A stretch of 33,820 nt of DNA from a virus: positions 1 to 33,820 of IMG/VR virus record IMGVR_UViG_3300017963_000541; one strand, given 5' to 3'. Below are positions 6,597 to 12,399 of the stretch, piece after piece; positions within the stretch are counted from its first letter, which is position 1; every line of letters begins with the position of its first letter. Under the pieces are notes generated by a model. The model worked only from the letters and a program-made list of their open reading frames with translations. It had not been told where the DNA came from and made no database searches. A program made the position numbers and the translations under genes.

Positions 6597-7022
6597 TCAT
6601 GGTGCGCAAGGTGCTAAAAGTCTGCGTCTGATGGCCTTGGTCAGTTCCCGCACGTCGTAGTCCCACCGGGAATCGGTGAGTTCAGCGGCATGAATGCTCG
6701 TGAGCGGGAGCAGTATCTCCGGCAGTTCACGAGGCATACATGCGCCGTCCACGAGTACCGGGAAGGTCGGCACCTCGTGTTCCCACGATGCTTTGAGTTC
6801 GATCTGGATGATCTCCGAGGCTTTCCACCGTGGACCGATGACACAGAGCATGGCCTGCGAGGTCCGTATATGGCCCACAATCGCCTTCAGCCAGTCCTCC
6901 CCTGCGCTGATACCCGACAGGTCGTGGAAAGGCAGGAAAGAGCTTTTAAGGCTCTGCACGAGCCTACCGGCGTGACCGGAGGAATCGTGACGGTGATAGC
7001 TGATGAAGACCTTGGGTTTCAT
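6597..7022 (-). CDS. TIR-domain protein
   Basis: The 141-aa protein is a single TIR domain. KVFISYHRHDSSGHAGRL at residues 4-21 is the box-1 strand and following helix, ISAGEDWLKAIVGHI near 38-52 is the BB-loop/helix region, and AMLCVIGPRW near 57-66 is the fourth strand. IQIEL near 72-76 then places a conserved Glu (E75) where NAD-cleaving TIR domains have their catalytic residue. TFPVLVDGACMP completes the fold. Bacterial TIR domains bind or hydrolyse NAD+, often in defence or counter-defence. No sensor domain is fused here, so a partner or a decoy role is possible. Its ATG overlaps the dcm stop (ATGA), so it is co-translated with the methyltransferase. Confidence 0.8.
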   Translation of the reverse strand: MKPKVFISYHRHDSSGHAGRLVQSLKSSFLPFHDLSGISAGEDWLKAIVGHIRTSQAMLCVIGPRWKASEIIQIELKASWEHEVPTFPVLVDGACMPRELPEILLPLTSIHAAELTDSRWDYDVRELTKAIRRRLLAPCAP

Positions 7023-8236
7023 TTCATCAACCGGATGATCCGGTAGGCGACTTGGGGGACGATGGCGTTTCCGAGTACTTTGAGCCGGTTAACGCGGTCT
7101 GGGATGCCGGTGGCGATTCTGGGGACACTGGGATCTTCGTCAGGCCAGAGACATCGGTGTAATCCTTCGGGTAGCCCATCAGAAATTCCACAAACTGAGG
7201 GTTGAGCAATCCGCCCAGACGGTTTCTCTGGTCCGCACTGGCTTGTCCTCGGCCCTTCGCGGCGCCCAGGTCCGGTGTCGGGTACAGCTTGCTCTTGGTC
7301 TCGCCCCGCTCCACTGCGTAGTCCAGTCGATCCCGTGGCGTGCCGTTCTTGCCGCTGCCCTTCCAATCCGTTGCCTGTGCCGTGGGCCACAACCCCGTCT
7401 TGTCCACCACCGCATGATGCAGGCTCTTGCCCCACTTGGTCCCCTCCGATCTTCCCTGTTTCTTCGCGTCCCTCAACTTCGTGCCATCCCTGTGGTTGTT
7501 CGTGTCCGGTGTGGGCCACAGGCTCTGCGCCAGCACTTTCTCCTCCAGAGTCACTTGGTACTCGCCGCCGTCTTTCCTCGTCGCTGGCTTTCCCGTCGTC
7601 GCTAATGCCTCGACTCGATCCTGCATCACTGGCGGTTGAGTCGCTTTCGGTATCGGAAACATATCCCCGTCTCGTCGCGAGAATCCACACCCTGTCTCGT
7701 CTGTGCGGGGCATCGACGGCACAAGCCGGAATAACCAGCGTCCCGCAGGCGTAGCCGATCCTCTCCAGGTCAGAAAGCACAGTGTCGAGTTCCATGCTGA
7801 TGATTCCAGCAACGTTCTCACCCAGGATGAAACGAGGTCTGCACTCTTCAATAACGCGGACCATTTCCGGCCAGAGATGGCGGTCATCTTCCTTGCCTTG
7901 TCGCTTCCCGGCGACACTGAAAGGTTGGCAGGGGAATCCTCCGGTGAGAAGAGTGACCCCTGCGTAGCGTTTGCCGTCGAGGTCGTGGATGTCGGGATGG
8001 ATGACTGCACTTCCACGCATAGCAGATCCCTTCCTTGATCCGCTTTCCCTTTCCCCGAATGCTTCGCGTCCTGAGCCTGCGGCGTAGTCCGCAACCGCCC
8101 CGAACTGCTTGGCAAGGACACGCTGGCAGAATTCGTCCCGCTCGCAGAAGGCGATTGTGCGGTAGCCTGCCCATCTGGCGGCGAGGGCGAACCCGCCGAT
8201 TCCACTGAAGAGGTCAAGGTGGGTTCGCTCATTCAT
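7019..8236 (-). CDS. dcm: DNA (cytosine-5) methyltransferase
   Basis: This 405-aa enzyme would methylate cytosine C5 in DNA using S-adenosylmethionine. Motif I is DLFSGIGGFALA (8-19), motif IV is GGFPCQPFS (99-107, catalytic C103), motif VI is GENVAG (139-144), motif VIII is HRRDRVW (178-184) and motif X is LGNAIVPQ near the C terminus. The start at 8236 (MNERTHLDLF) follows AGGGGAGG and overlaps the previous stop as ATGA; the longer frame to 8455 runs over two other genes. An extra Gly/Arg/Ser-rich segment sits at about 50-79. The variable region (about 190-350) is unusually Gly/Glu/Asp-rich, and its second minus-strand frame is also open and motif-like. It probably protects phage DNA from host nucleases. 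Confidence 0.88.
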   Translation of the reverse strand: MNERTHLDLFSGIGGFALAARWAGYRTIAFCERDEFCQRVLAKQFGAVADYAAGSGREAFGERESGSRKGSAMRGSAVIHPDIHDLDGKRYAGVTLLTGGFPCQPFSVAGKRQGKEDDRHLWPEMVRVIEECRPRFILGENVAGIISMELDTVLSDLERIGYACGTLVIPACAVDAPHRRDRVWILATRRGYVSDTESDSTASDAGSSRGISDDGKASDEERRRRVPSDSGGESAGAEPVAHTGHEQPQGWHEVEGREETGKIGGDQVGQEPASCGGGQDGVVAHGTGNGLEGQRQERHATGSTGLRSGAGRDQEQAVPDTGPGRREGPRTSQCGPEKPSGRIAQPSVCGISDGLPEGLHRCLWPDEDPSVPRIATGIPDRVNRLKVLGNAIVPQVAYRIIRLMK

Positions 8237-8334
8237 TCCTCCCCTGCAATCCCGCGGTAATCGGCTCTGGCGTAGAGATAGCCGGCAACGGCGCACAGGC
8301 CGAAGACGACGGTCATGAGCAGAACGAAGGTCAC
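8233..8334 (-). CDS. Tiny membrane protein (33 aa), paralogue of the one at 10385
   Basis: A 34-codon gene starts with GTG at 8334 inside the TGA of the previous gene (GTGA) and ends in a TGA inside the dcm ATG (ATGA). It encodes one transmembrane helix (TFVLLMTVVFGLCAVAGYL) followed by YARADYRGIAGEE. The protein at 10385-10519 has the same design and shares VFG-x-C-x-VAGYL-x-x-RADY, so both are real and homologous. Function is unknown. It could be a small inner-membrane effector or only a translational-coupling peptide for dcm; the conserved RADY segment argues for the former. Confidence 0.7.
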   Translation of the reverse strand: MTFVLLMTVVFGLCAVAGYLYARADYRGIAGEE

Positions 8335-8498
8335 GACTTAGCCTCCGCCCTTTCCAGGATCCGGCGCAGATACCCGATGTTCCGCAGGCAATCCGCCTCG
8401 GCGTCGAGTTCGCCCCACTGCCGGTGTTCCCGGGCAGCCTCTTCCCAGCGGGCAATGCCGGCGCGGAGCCGTTGGATTAGGTGTTGATGAGAGGTCAT
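8331..8498 (-). CDS. Small helical hypothetical protein (55 aa)
   Basis: The 55-aa product (MTSHQHLIQR start) overlaps the adenine methyltransferase stop as ATGA and the next GTG start as GTGA, so it is the middle of a three-gene coupled chain. The sequence is one charged, probably coiled-coil helix pair (RWEEAAREHRQW, then IGYLRRILERAEAK). No domain is recognised. A longer frame to 8747 is rejected because it lies within the methyltransferase gene. Confidence 0.6.
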   Translation of the reverse strand: MTSHQHLIQRLRAGIARWEEAAREHRQWGELDAEADCLRNIGYLRRILERAEAKS

Positions 8499-9010
8499 GG
8501 CTTCATCACAACGATTGCGCTCGGGAACGGAGCGGATTTCTGGCAGCCACCGAATCGAATCCGGCCTTTCGGGAAATTGACGTGGAATCCGTTGACGTGA
8601 TTGTGCCACCAGTTCGTATCCGTCCTTGCCGGAACCAATGCGACGACGGTGGCACCGTTCTCGTTCACCTCCTTGTGTGCCTTCTCCATCCAAATCGGCA
8701 ACGCCTTCCCGTAAGGCGGATTCATGAAGACCGTTTCGCCGGCCCACGACTGCTTCAGTCCGTCAATCTCCGGCGTGAAATACCGTTCGCACTTGGCCGT
8801 TTCATCCGTGGCACATGGGTCCAAGGTGAAATGGAACTCGGCATTGAGTCGGTCAAAGAGATCCTGCGGAGTTGACCAGTCATGCCGTTTGGATTGAAAG
8901 ATCGCCTTCTGCTTCTTCTTGGATCGGTAACGCGCCATCCTTTCAGCATGCGTCAGTGGGCGATTCTTGATCGTGGGCCGACCCATCTTCTTTCGGACTT
9001 TTGTATACAT
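8495..9010 (-). CDS. dam: Phage-type DNA N6-adenine methyltransferase
   Basis: The 171-aa protein matches the phage Dam family. A basic N-terminal tail is followed by DWSTPQDLFDRL (about 44-55), LDPCATDE (63-70, SAM-binding region), the catalytic NPPYG (97-101) and a C-terminal substrate-binding segment (FPKGRIRFGG). It methylates adenine in DNA, probably to evade host restriction or mark replication. Two starts are possible: ATG at 9010, or ATG at 8986 preceded by GAAAGAAG and giving MGRPTIKN. The later one may be the true start. It leads the chain of ATGA/GTGA-coupled genes down to the TIR gene. Confidence 0.87.
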   Translation of the reverse strand: MYTKVRKKMGRPTIKNRPLTHAERMARYRSKKKQKAIFQSKRHDWSTPQDLFDRLNAEFHFTLDPCATDETAKCERYFTPEIDGLKQSWAGETVFMNPPYGKALPIWMEKAHKEVNENGATVVALVPARTDTNWWHNHVNGFHVNFPKGRIRFGGCQKSAPFPSAIVVMKP

Positions 9011-9061
9011 GATGTTGTATATAAAAGTCGGGGGAAGTTGCCCTCCCCCGACTCCGTTGAA

Positions 9062-9970
9062 CTACTCAAGGACGATGCCCAAGGCGACTTGGATGCACTT
9101 GTTGCGCCGTTCACCAATCCAGTTTCCAAGTTCCTCAAGGCATTGCTTTTTCGCTGCCCCTTTGTACTCGGTCCCGGATCGGTATGCGCTCAAGGCGCTC
9201 GCCATCGTCTTCAGGAGGCGGACACGATTCCCGGCTCCGTAGAAGCGTTTCATGTCGATGGACTTGATCCTCTCAACTGCGTGGATTCCACTTCCATCGC
9301 CGCAATACAACTCGCAATAGTCCCTGGCCTTAGACGGATCGGTGCAAGCCATCGCCACCAGAGCACCCATGAGCGTTACGGGAGGCTTGCGGTAATCCGC
9401 GAACTGTTCCCGTACCAAGGTGATCTCATCGAGGAACAAAGCCTCCAAACGATGCACCTGTTCTGCCGTCAATTTGGCCCAACGATTGCTAGCGAGGAAA
9501 ACGACAATGTTGACGAGCGAAGAGACCAGTCCTCCGTCCTTTCTCCCGTAAGCGATCTGCCAAGCATTATTCACGGTCCTCTTTCGACCACGGTCCATCA
9601 CCGTGATGGTCGGAACGTCACCGTTGAGGCTTGGTTGTTGCTCGGGCATGTTTTGGACGACAAGCAGGACTTGTCCTTTTTCGCTGGAAGAGATCGCACG
9701 CAGCCGCGTTTGACCATCCATGACAAAACCATCCGCATTGAGTGCAATGGCTTGGTGGGTAAGAACGAATGTGCCATTCCGCATATGCAGGGCCAGGTCT
9801 TCAATCGCCTGGTTTGGACAACTGCGTTGGCTGAACCTGCCTTCGGCAATGGCTTTGTCCGTTTTCTCAATCCACTCCTCCGCTTTCTCTGGAGTGATGT
9901 GTTGGAACTCAACGACGATATCTCGCACCATCTTGAGCCGTTCTTCAGTTAGTGTGTCTTCAGTCTTCAT
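9062..9970 (-). CDS. ParB/sulfiredoxin-fold protein
   Basis: The 302-aa protein has a ParB N-terminal-like core: FVLTHQAIALNADGFVMDGQTRLRAI at about 68-93 matches the strand and DGxxRL loop of the family. Known members bind DNA, use CTP or act as nucleases or kinases in phages. The N-terminal 50 residues contain a helical segment (TPEKAEEWIEKTDKAI). The C-terminal 150 residues are helical and unassigned, with no clear ParB HTH. No ParA partner is visible, so classic partition is not proven. It lies between a ribbon-helix-helix-like gene and dam in the early operon, with about 50-70 bp gaps on either side. Confidence 0.7.
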   Translation of the reverse strand: MKTEDTLTEERLKMVRDIVVEFQHITPEKAEEWIEKTDKAIAEGRFSQRSCPNQAIEDLALHMRNGTFVLTHQAIALNADGFVMDGQTRLRAISSSEKGQVLLVVQNMPEQQPSLNGDVPTITVMDRGRKRTVNNAWQIAYGRKDGGLVSSLVNIVVFLASNRWAKLTAEQVHRLEALFLDEITLVREQFADYRKPPVTLMGALVAMACTDPSKARDYCELYCGDGSGIHAVERIKSIDMKRFYGAGNRVRLLKTMASALSAYRSGTEYKGAAKKQCLEELGNWIGERRNKCIQVALGIVLE

Positions 9971-10041
9971 AACCGCTTAGTCGGTATTTACTGAATGGGC
10001 ATGGTTAGGTGTCCCGCCGGATGCCCAACTCGACAGGAAAG

Positions 10042-10233
10042 TCATGCCGCCTCCTGTCCGTTCTTGCGTCGCAGCCATTTCTCGGGTGGCAGATCGAGGC
10101 AATGCTCGACCGCACGCTCATAGATCCGGTTCAGCGGAAGTTCCTCCCGTGAGGCAAGATCCCGGACCCGGTCATGGACGGAGCGAAGGAACTGCAAGGA
10201 GACAGGCTTGCGAGGTTTGGATTCCGTTCTCAT
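10042..10233 (-). CDS. Small DNA-binding-like protein, probable ribbon-helix-helix (63 aa)
   Basis: The 63-aa product begins MRTESKPRKPVSLQFLRSVH. A basic N terminus is followed by a short strand and two helices (VHDRVRDLASREE, then PLNRIYERAVEHCLDL), which is the ribbon-helix-helix layout of small phage repressors. Its own promoter lies directly upstream (10244-10272), with the ATG 10 nt after the -10 box. GCAAGTGCA/GCAACTGCA-like repeats in that promoter could be its operator. Autoregulation is therefore plausible. The fold assignment rests on pattern only. Confidence 0.6.
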   Translation of the reverse strand: MRTESKPRKPVSLQFLRSVHDRVRDLASREELPLNRIYERAVEHCLDLPPEKWLRRKNGQEAA

Positions 10234-10272
10234 TGCAAGTGCAAGAATATGCTAGCAACTGCATGCTGTCAA
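10234..10272 (-). promoter_or_regulatory. Promoter with near-leaderless start for the 63-aa gene
   Basis: The minus strand reads TTGACA (10272-10267), a 17-bp spacer, then TATTCT (10249-10244), and the ATG begins at 10233, 10 nt after the box. The spacer and start region contain GCATGC and the repeats GCAAGTGCA and GCAACTGCA, which may be operator half-sites. No Shine-Dalgarno sequence fits in the short leader. The -35 overlaps the stop of the upstream 32-aa gene. Confidence 0.65.
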
Positions 10273-10367
10273 GTGACTGATATGCTCCTCCCCTTTTCAT
10301 CGATGGTTTCCTGAAGGTTCCCGAGAAGGAACTCTGAGTCAGGACCGTTTGGTTTCTTGCTGTTCAT
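10269..10367 (-). CDS. PDSEF-motif micro-protein (32 aa)
   Basis: The 32-aa product begins MNSKKPNGPDSEFLLGNLQ and shares NG-x-PDSEF(I/L)LG with the 89-aa protein at 6321-6590. The shared 5' DNA (CCATGAACAGCAA) shows the two are related copies. It could be a shortened version of the longer paralogue, lacking the coiled-coil part. It follows a tiny membrane-protein gene by 17 nt. Function is unknown. No Shine-Dalgarno sequence is visible; homology is the main support for the gene. Confidence 0.5.
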   Translation of the reverse strand: MNSKKPNGPDSEFLLGNLQETIDEKGRSISVT

Positions 10368-10384
10368 GGTTTTGGGCCAGGGAA

Positions 10385-10519
10385 TCAACCAGTACGGCGA
10401 GGAACCGGGTTTGGGCTGGTTGACTCCCCGGCAAGATGTGCGTAGTCGGCCCTGGACTTCAGGTAACCTGCTACGGTGCAGGCTCCAAAGACCAGTATCA
10501 TGAGTGCAACGATTACCAT
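10385..10519 (-). CDS. Tiny membrane protein (44 aa), paralogue of the one at 8233
   Basis: The 44-aa product begins MVIVALMILVFGACTVAGYL, one transmembrane helix, followed by KSRADYAHLAGES and a proline-rich tail. It aligns with the 33-aa product at 8233-8334 (VFG-x-C-x-VAGYL, RADY, LAGE/IAGE). The start overlaps the end of the upstream ribbon-helix-helix gene by 7 nt, so it is translated as part of that operon. Function is unknown. Confidence 0.65.
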   Translation of the reverse strand: MVIVALMILVFGACTVAGYLKSRADYAHLAGESTSPNPVPRRTG

Positions 10520-10674
10520 TGTGCTTCAATCCTCGCTTTGACGGCAGCATCGATGAACTCAGACAAGGTCAACTTTCGCTTCTTGGCTGCCTCAGTCGCA
10601 ATGCGGTGAGTCGCAGGCCGGAGCCGGAAACTGACTCCAGCCTGCTTCGTTGGTTTCTCTTTCGTTTCCTTCAT
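10513..10674 (-). CDS. Ribbon-helix-helix-type regulator (53 aa)
   Basis: The 53-aa product has a basic N terminus, a beta-strand-like AGVSFRLRP (12-20), then helices HRIATEAAKKRK and TLSEFIDAAVKARIEA. This is the CopG/Arc/antitoxin-like ribbon-helix-helix layout. It is the first gene of the minus-strand early operon. It faces a plus-strand operon across a region with repeated TAGTGTACT half-sites, so it is the obvious candidate for binding them and controlling both directions. The ATG is 8 nt after the -10 box of its promoter. Confidence 0.7.
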   Translation of the reverse strand: MKETKEKPTKQAGVSFRLRPATHRIATEAAKKRKLTLSEFIDAAVKARIEAQW

Positions 10675-10784
10675 GCTCAAGACCAGTACACTAGATAGTG
10701 TGCTACGTCAAGAGAACACTTTCTGAGAAAAAAGATCACTCTCACCCTTGACTAGTGTACTAGGTAGTGTACTGTGCTTACGTG
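10675..10784. promoter_or_regulatory. Divergent promoters with shared TAGTGTACT operators
   Basis: The minus promoter is TTGACG (10711-10706), 17 bp, TACTGG (10688-10683), with its ATG at 10674. The plus promoter is TTGACT (10748-10753), 16 bp, TACTGT (10770-10775), with its ATG at 10785. Half-sites TAGTGTACT occur at 10753-10761 and 10765-10773 (direct, 12 bp apart). An inverted pair, AGTACACTA (10685-10693) and TAGTGTGCT (10696-10704), sits in the other promoter. Both promoters would be blocked by the same protein, presumably the 53-aa regulator. The two promoters are nearly symmetric copies, and both transcripts would be close to leaderless. Confidence 0.75.
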
Positions 10785-11030
10785 ATGACAATGAACTACA
10801 CCGAATACACGATTCAACTGTCAACGGACCCGAGCTACTACGGAGACACCTGTTCAATCGATGATGCCGAGAGGATCGTTGCTCAACTCAGTGAGTTGAT
10901 CAGAAATGAGTTTCCGGGAATCGAGATCGAAGTTGCCTCCGAGATCGGCGGTAAAACGACCGGCCCGGACGAGGATATCTGCCAGGACATTCATTCCTGG
11001 ATCAGTGACAACTGGACAGCCGCACTCTAA
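10785..11030 (+). CDS. Hypothetical protein (81 aa), first gene of plus-strand island
   Basis: The start at 10785 (MTMNYTEYTIQL) is preferred because it lies 9 nt after the predicted -10 box; ATG 10791 is an alternative. ATG 10767 would lie inside the promoter. The protein has alternating strand and helix (YTEYTIQLSTD, DDAERIVAQLSELIRNEF, GIEIEVASEI) and an acidic C-terminal half (GPDEDICQDIHSWI), suggesting a small alpha/beta domain. No family is recognised. Divergent transcription from an RHH repressor gene suggests early or lysogeny-like control. Confidence 0.6.
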   Translation: MTMNYTEYTIQLSTDPSYYGDTCSIDDAERIVAQLSELIRNEFPGIEIEVASEIGGKTTGPDEDICQDIHSWISDNWTAAL

Positions 11031-11064
11031 CGACATGAGCATGAACATCACCAAACCCAACACA

Positions 11065-11391
11065 ATGAAAGCACTTATCTTTGCCACCCTTCTAACCGTT
11101 GCCGCTATGGCAACTGAAACCACCATCTGGGAGACTGAACCTGATCCTCGCGGGAACATCTATTCCGCGATCCTGATTCAGGACACACCCAATGACGATG
11201 ACAGGATCTACCTGTCAATCCGGTTCCCTGACGGCTCCGCCGGCAAGCTCTGGACAGTCTGGAAGTCAACTGACGGCGGCACAACATGGACCGCAGTGGA
11301 GCATGGTGCAGTCCCTGCCAGCCTGTTCCATCAGACATGGGAGAAGGTGAACGGAGCCCAGCATGCCATGTACACGCTGCAGTCGGGTTAG
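11065..11391 (+). CDS. Secreted hypothetical protein (108 aa)
   Basis: The N terminus MKALIFATLLTVAAMA followed by TE is a typical Sec signal peptide (Lys, hydrophobic core, A-x-A-like cleavage site), so the mature protein of about 92 aa is exported. The mature part is Trp- and Thr-rich and beta-like (IYLSIRFPDG, then WTVWKSTDGGTTWTAVEHG); the STDGGTTW segment resembles Asp-box-like turns of beta-propellers but occurs only once. An in-frame ATG at 11035 would add ten residues. No ribosome-binding site is clear for either start. A periplasmic or surface exclusion role is possible, given the immunity gene downstream. Confidence 0.6.
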   Translation: MKALIFATLLTVAAMATETTIWETEPDPRGNIYSAILIQDTPNDDDRIYLSIRFPDGSAGKLWTVWKSTDGGTTWTAVEHGAVPASLFHQTWEKVNGAQHAMYTLQSG

Positions 11392-11431
11392 TGAGCCAGA
11401 AAGATTGCGAAAACTTTTTTGCGATCCTCCC

Positions 11432-11466
11432 TTGACAATACCCAAGTAGCTTGGTATTGTGTCCCC
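11432..11466 (+). promoter_or_regulatory. Leaderless promoter with palindromic operator
   Basis: TTGACA (11432-11437), a 17-bp spacer and TATTGT (11455-11460) lie upstream, and the ATG of the next gene begins only 6 nt later at 11467. Transcription would start at or next to the A of the ATG. Between and overlapping the boxes is an inverted repeat, CAATACCCAAG (11436-11446) with CTTGGTATTG (11450-11459), a likely repressor site. This is the best consensus promoter in the window. Confidence 0.8.
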
Positions 11467-11673
11467 ATGATGATTCTTTCATCTTCTAAGTCGGCCACCT
11501 TCAAGGTGGGTTCACTGGTCCGCAACTTTGGTGCCGAGGTCGAGGTCTTGGCCGAAGACGACGGGTTGCGCGGGATGCTGGTCAAGATCGCTCCGGTTTT
11601 CCGGGACGGACGCAGGCAAGGCGGTGCCGGTCAGCGGTACTTCGCCAACCCTGAGAAGTGCGAGATTCTTTAA
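11467..11673 (+). CDS. Small hypothetical protein (68 aa), leaderless
   Basis: The 68-aa product starts at ATG 11467, fixed by the promoter 6 nt upstream. After MMILSSSKSATF it has a beta-rich segment (KVGSLVRNFGAEVEVLAEDDGLRGMLVKI) that could be a small SH3-like barrel, then a Gly/Arg-rich loop and YFANPEKCEIL. No family is recognised. With its own strong, operator-bearing promoter it may be expressed constitutively or early, perhaps in a dormant state. Translation without a leader is inferred. Confidence 0.65.
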   Translation: MMILSSSKSATFKVGSLVRNFGAEVEVLAEDDGLRGMLVKIAPVFRDGRRQGGAGQRYFANPEKCEIL

Positions 11674-11723
11674 CGAGAATCACCCGCTGGCAGGCCGGGG
11701 AAAGTCTGCCGAACTAGAACATA

Positions 11724-11879
11724 ATGAAATGCCCTGAATGCGGCCACGAATGGACAGCCACCCGTTCCGAGATATCTCGCGAACTTGGTCGGCGCACCAG
11801 CGAGAAGAAAGCCAAAGCGTCCCGCGAAAACGCGAAGAAAGGCGGCTGGCCGAAGGGTCGAAAGCGAAAGGGAAACTGA
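11724..11879 (+). CDS. Small basic CPECG-type protein (51 aa)
   Basis: The 51-aa product begins MKCPECGHEW, one half of a zinc ribbon, followed by a helix (SEISRELGRRTSEKKAKASREN) and a Lys/Arg/Gly-rich tail (KKGGWPKGRKRKGN). The tail and the single CxxC pair suggest a nucleic-acid-binding protein, possibly a zinc-bridged dimer. No family name is assigned. It lies between the leaderless 68-aa gene and the immunity gene on the same strand (gaps of 50 and 10 nt). Confidence 0.55.
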   Translation: MKCPECGHEWTATRSEISRELGRRTSEKKAKASRENAKKGGWPKGRKRKGN

Positions 11880-11889
11880 CACCGAACGA

Positions 11890-12351
11890 ATGAACACCTT
11901 TAGACGACTGATGGAACTGCGCGAGCAAGATTTGCTCGCCATTGTGATCACCCTGCAATGCGGCCTCGCGTCCGTGCTGGTCTGGATTGACGCACTGAAC
12001 CTGTGGCGTGCCTGCGGCTACGCGCTGGCGGCTGCCGGCGCAACCTGGCTGCTATGGCGAGGCACAGTGATTATGAATCGGCGTAAGCTCTGGGGACCAA
12101 CTGCTCTGGCGCTGGCCGCCATCATTGCCACCGCGTTCTTCCTTCTGACCATCGTCCATGTGCCATGGCTGTACGCCAGCCTTGCCGCGCTCGCGATCTA
12201 CTTCCTGCCCACGGTAATCGCGTACATGAACAAGTGCGTACAGAAGGACACCGTCTTCGTCATCAACCTGTTCCTCGGCTGGACGTTCGTCGGTTGGGTA
12301 ATGGCGATGATCTTCGCCTCTTGGCGGTATCGGCGGATGCCGAGGGATTGA
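11890..12351 (+). CDS. imm: Superinfection immunity membrane protein (T4 Imm-like domain)
   Basis: The 153-aa protein has four to five hydrophobic segments. The C-terminal pair, AIYFLPTVIAYMN then FVINLFLGWTFVGWVMAMIF, matches the superinfection immunity family (FLPtiiA..., INl-lGWT-iGWi-A). Known members sit in the inner membrane and block DNA injection by related phages. Residues 17-95 add two or three extra membrane segments (IVITLQCGLASVLVWI, ACGYALAAAGATWLLW, LALAAIIATAFFLLTI). The start at 11890 (MNTFRRLMEL) is chosen over an arginine-rich upstream extension. It is the last gene of the plus-strand island. Confidence 0.8.
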   Translation: MNTFRRLMELREQDLLAIVITLQCGLASVLVWIDALNLWRACGYALAAAGATWLLWRGTVIMNRRKLWGPTALALAAIIATAFFLLTIVHVPWLYASLAALAIYFLPTVIAYMNKCVQKDTVFVINLFLGWTFVGWVMAMIFASWRYRRMPRD

Positions 12352-12364
12352 TGATTACGGCCTC

Positions 12365-12382
12365 GCCGGCACCGACTCCGGC
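12365..12382. terminator. Weak hairpin between convergent operons
   Basis: GCCGG (12365-12369) pairs with CCGGC (12378-12382) over an 8-base loop in the 48-bp gap between the plus-strand island and the minus-strand late operon. There is no U-run on either side, so only its position between converging genes suggests termination. Confidence 0.25.
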
Positions 12383-12399
12383 ACGTCCATCCGAACGGT

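Noticed and set aside
7027-8232. The second dcm frame as an independent gene
   Set aside because: Most of its length is the frame-shifted image of conserved dcm motifs, so it is not annotated as a gene; it is kept only as an observation because its C-terminal motifs are suggestive.
8882-9952. A 356-codon plus-strand frame opposite the ParB-like gene
   Set aside because: It lies antisense to a gene with a clear family motif, has no ribosome-binding site or operon context and shows no domain; it is a shadow frame.
11400-11425. A possible terminator (GATTGCGAAAA with TTTTTTGCGATC)
   Set aside because: The stem has two mismatches and almost no loop, so it is too weak to annotate.
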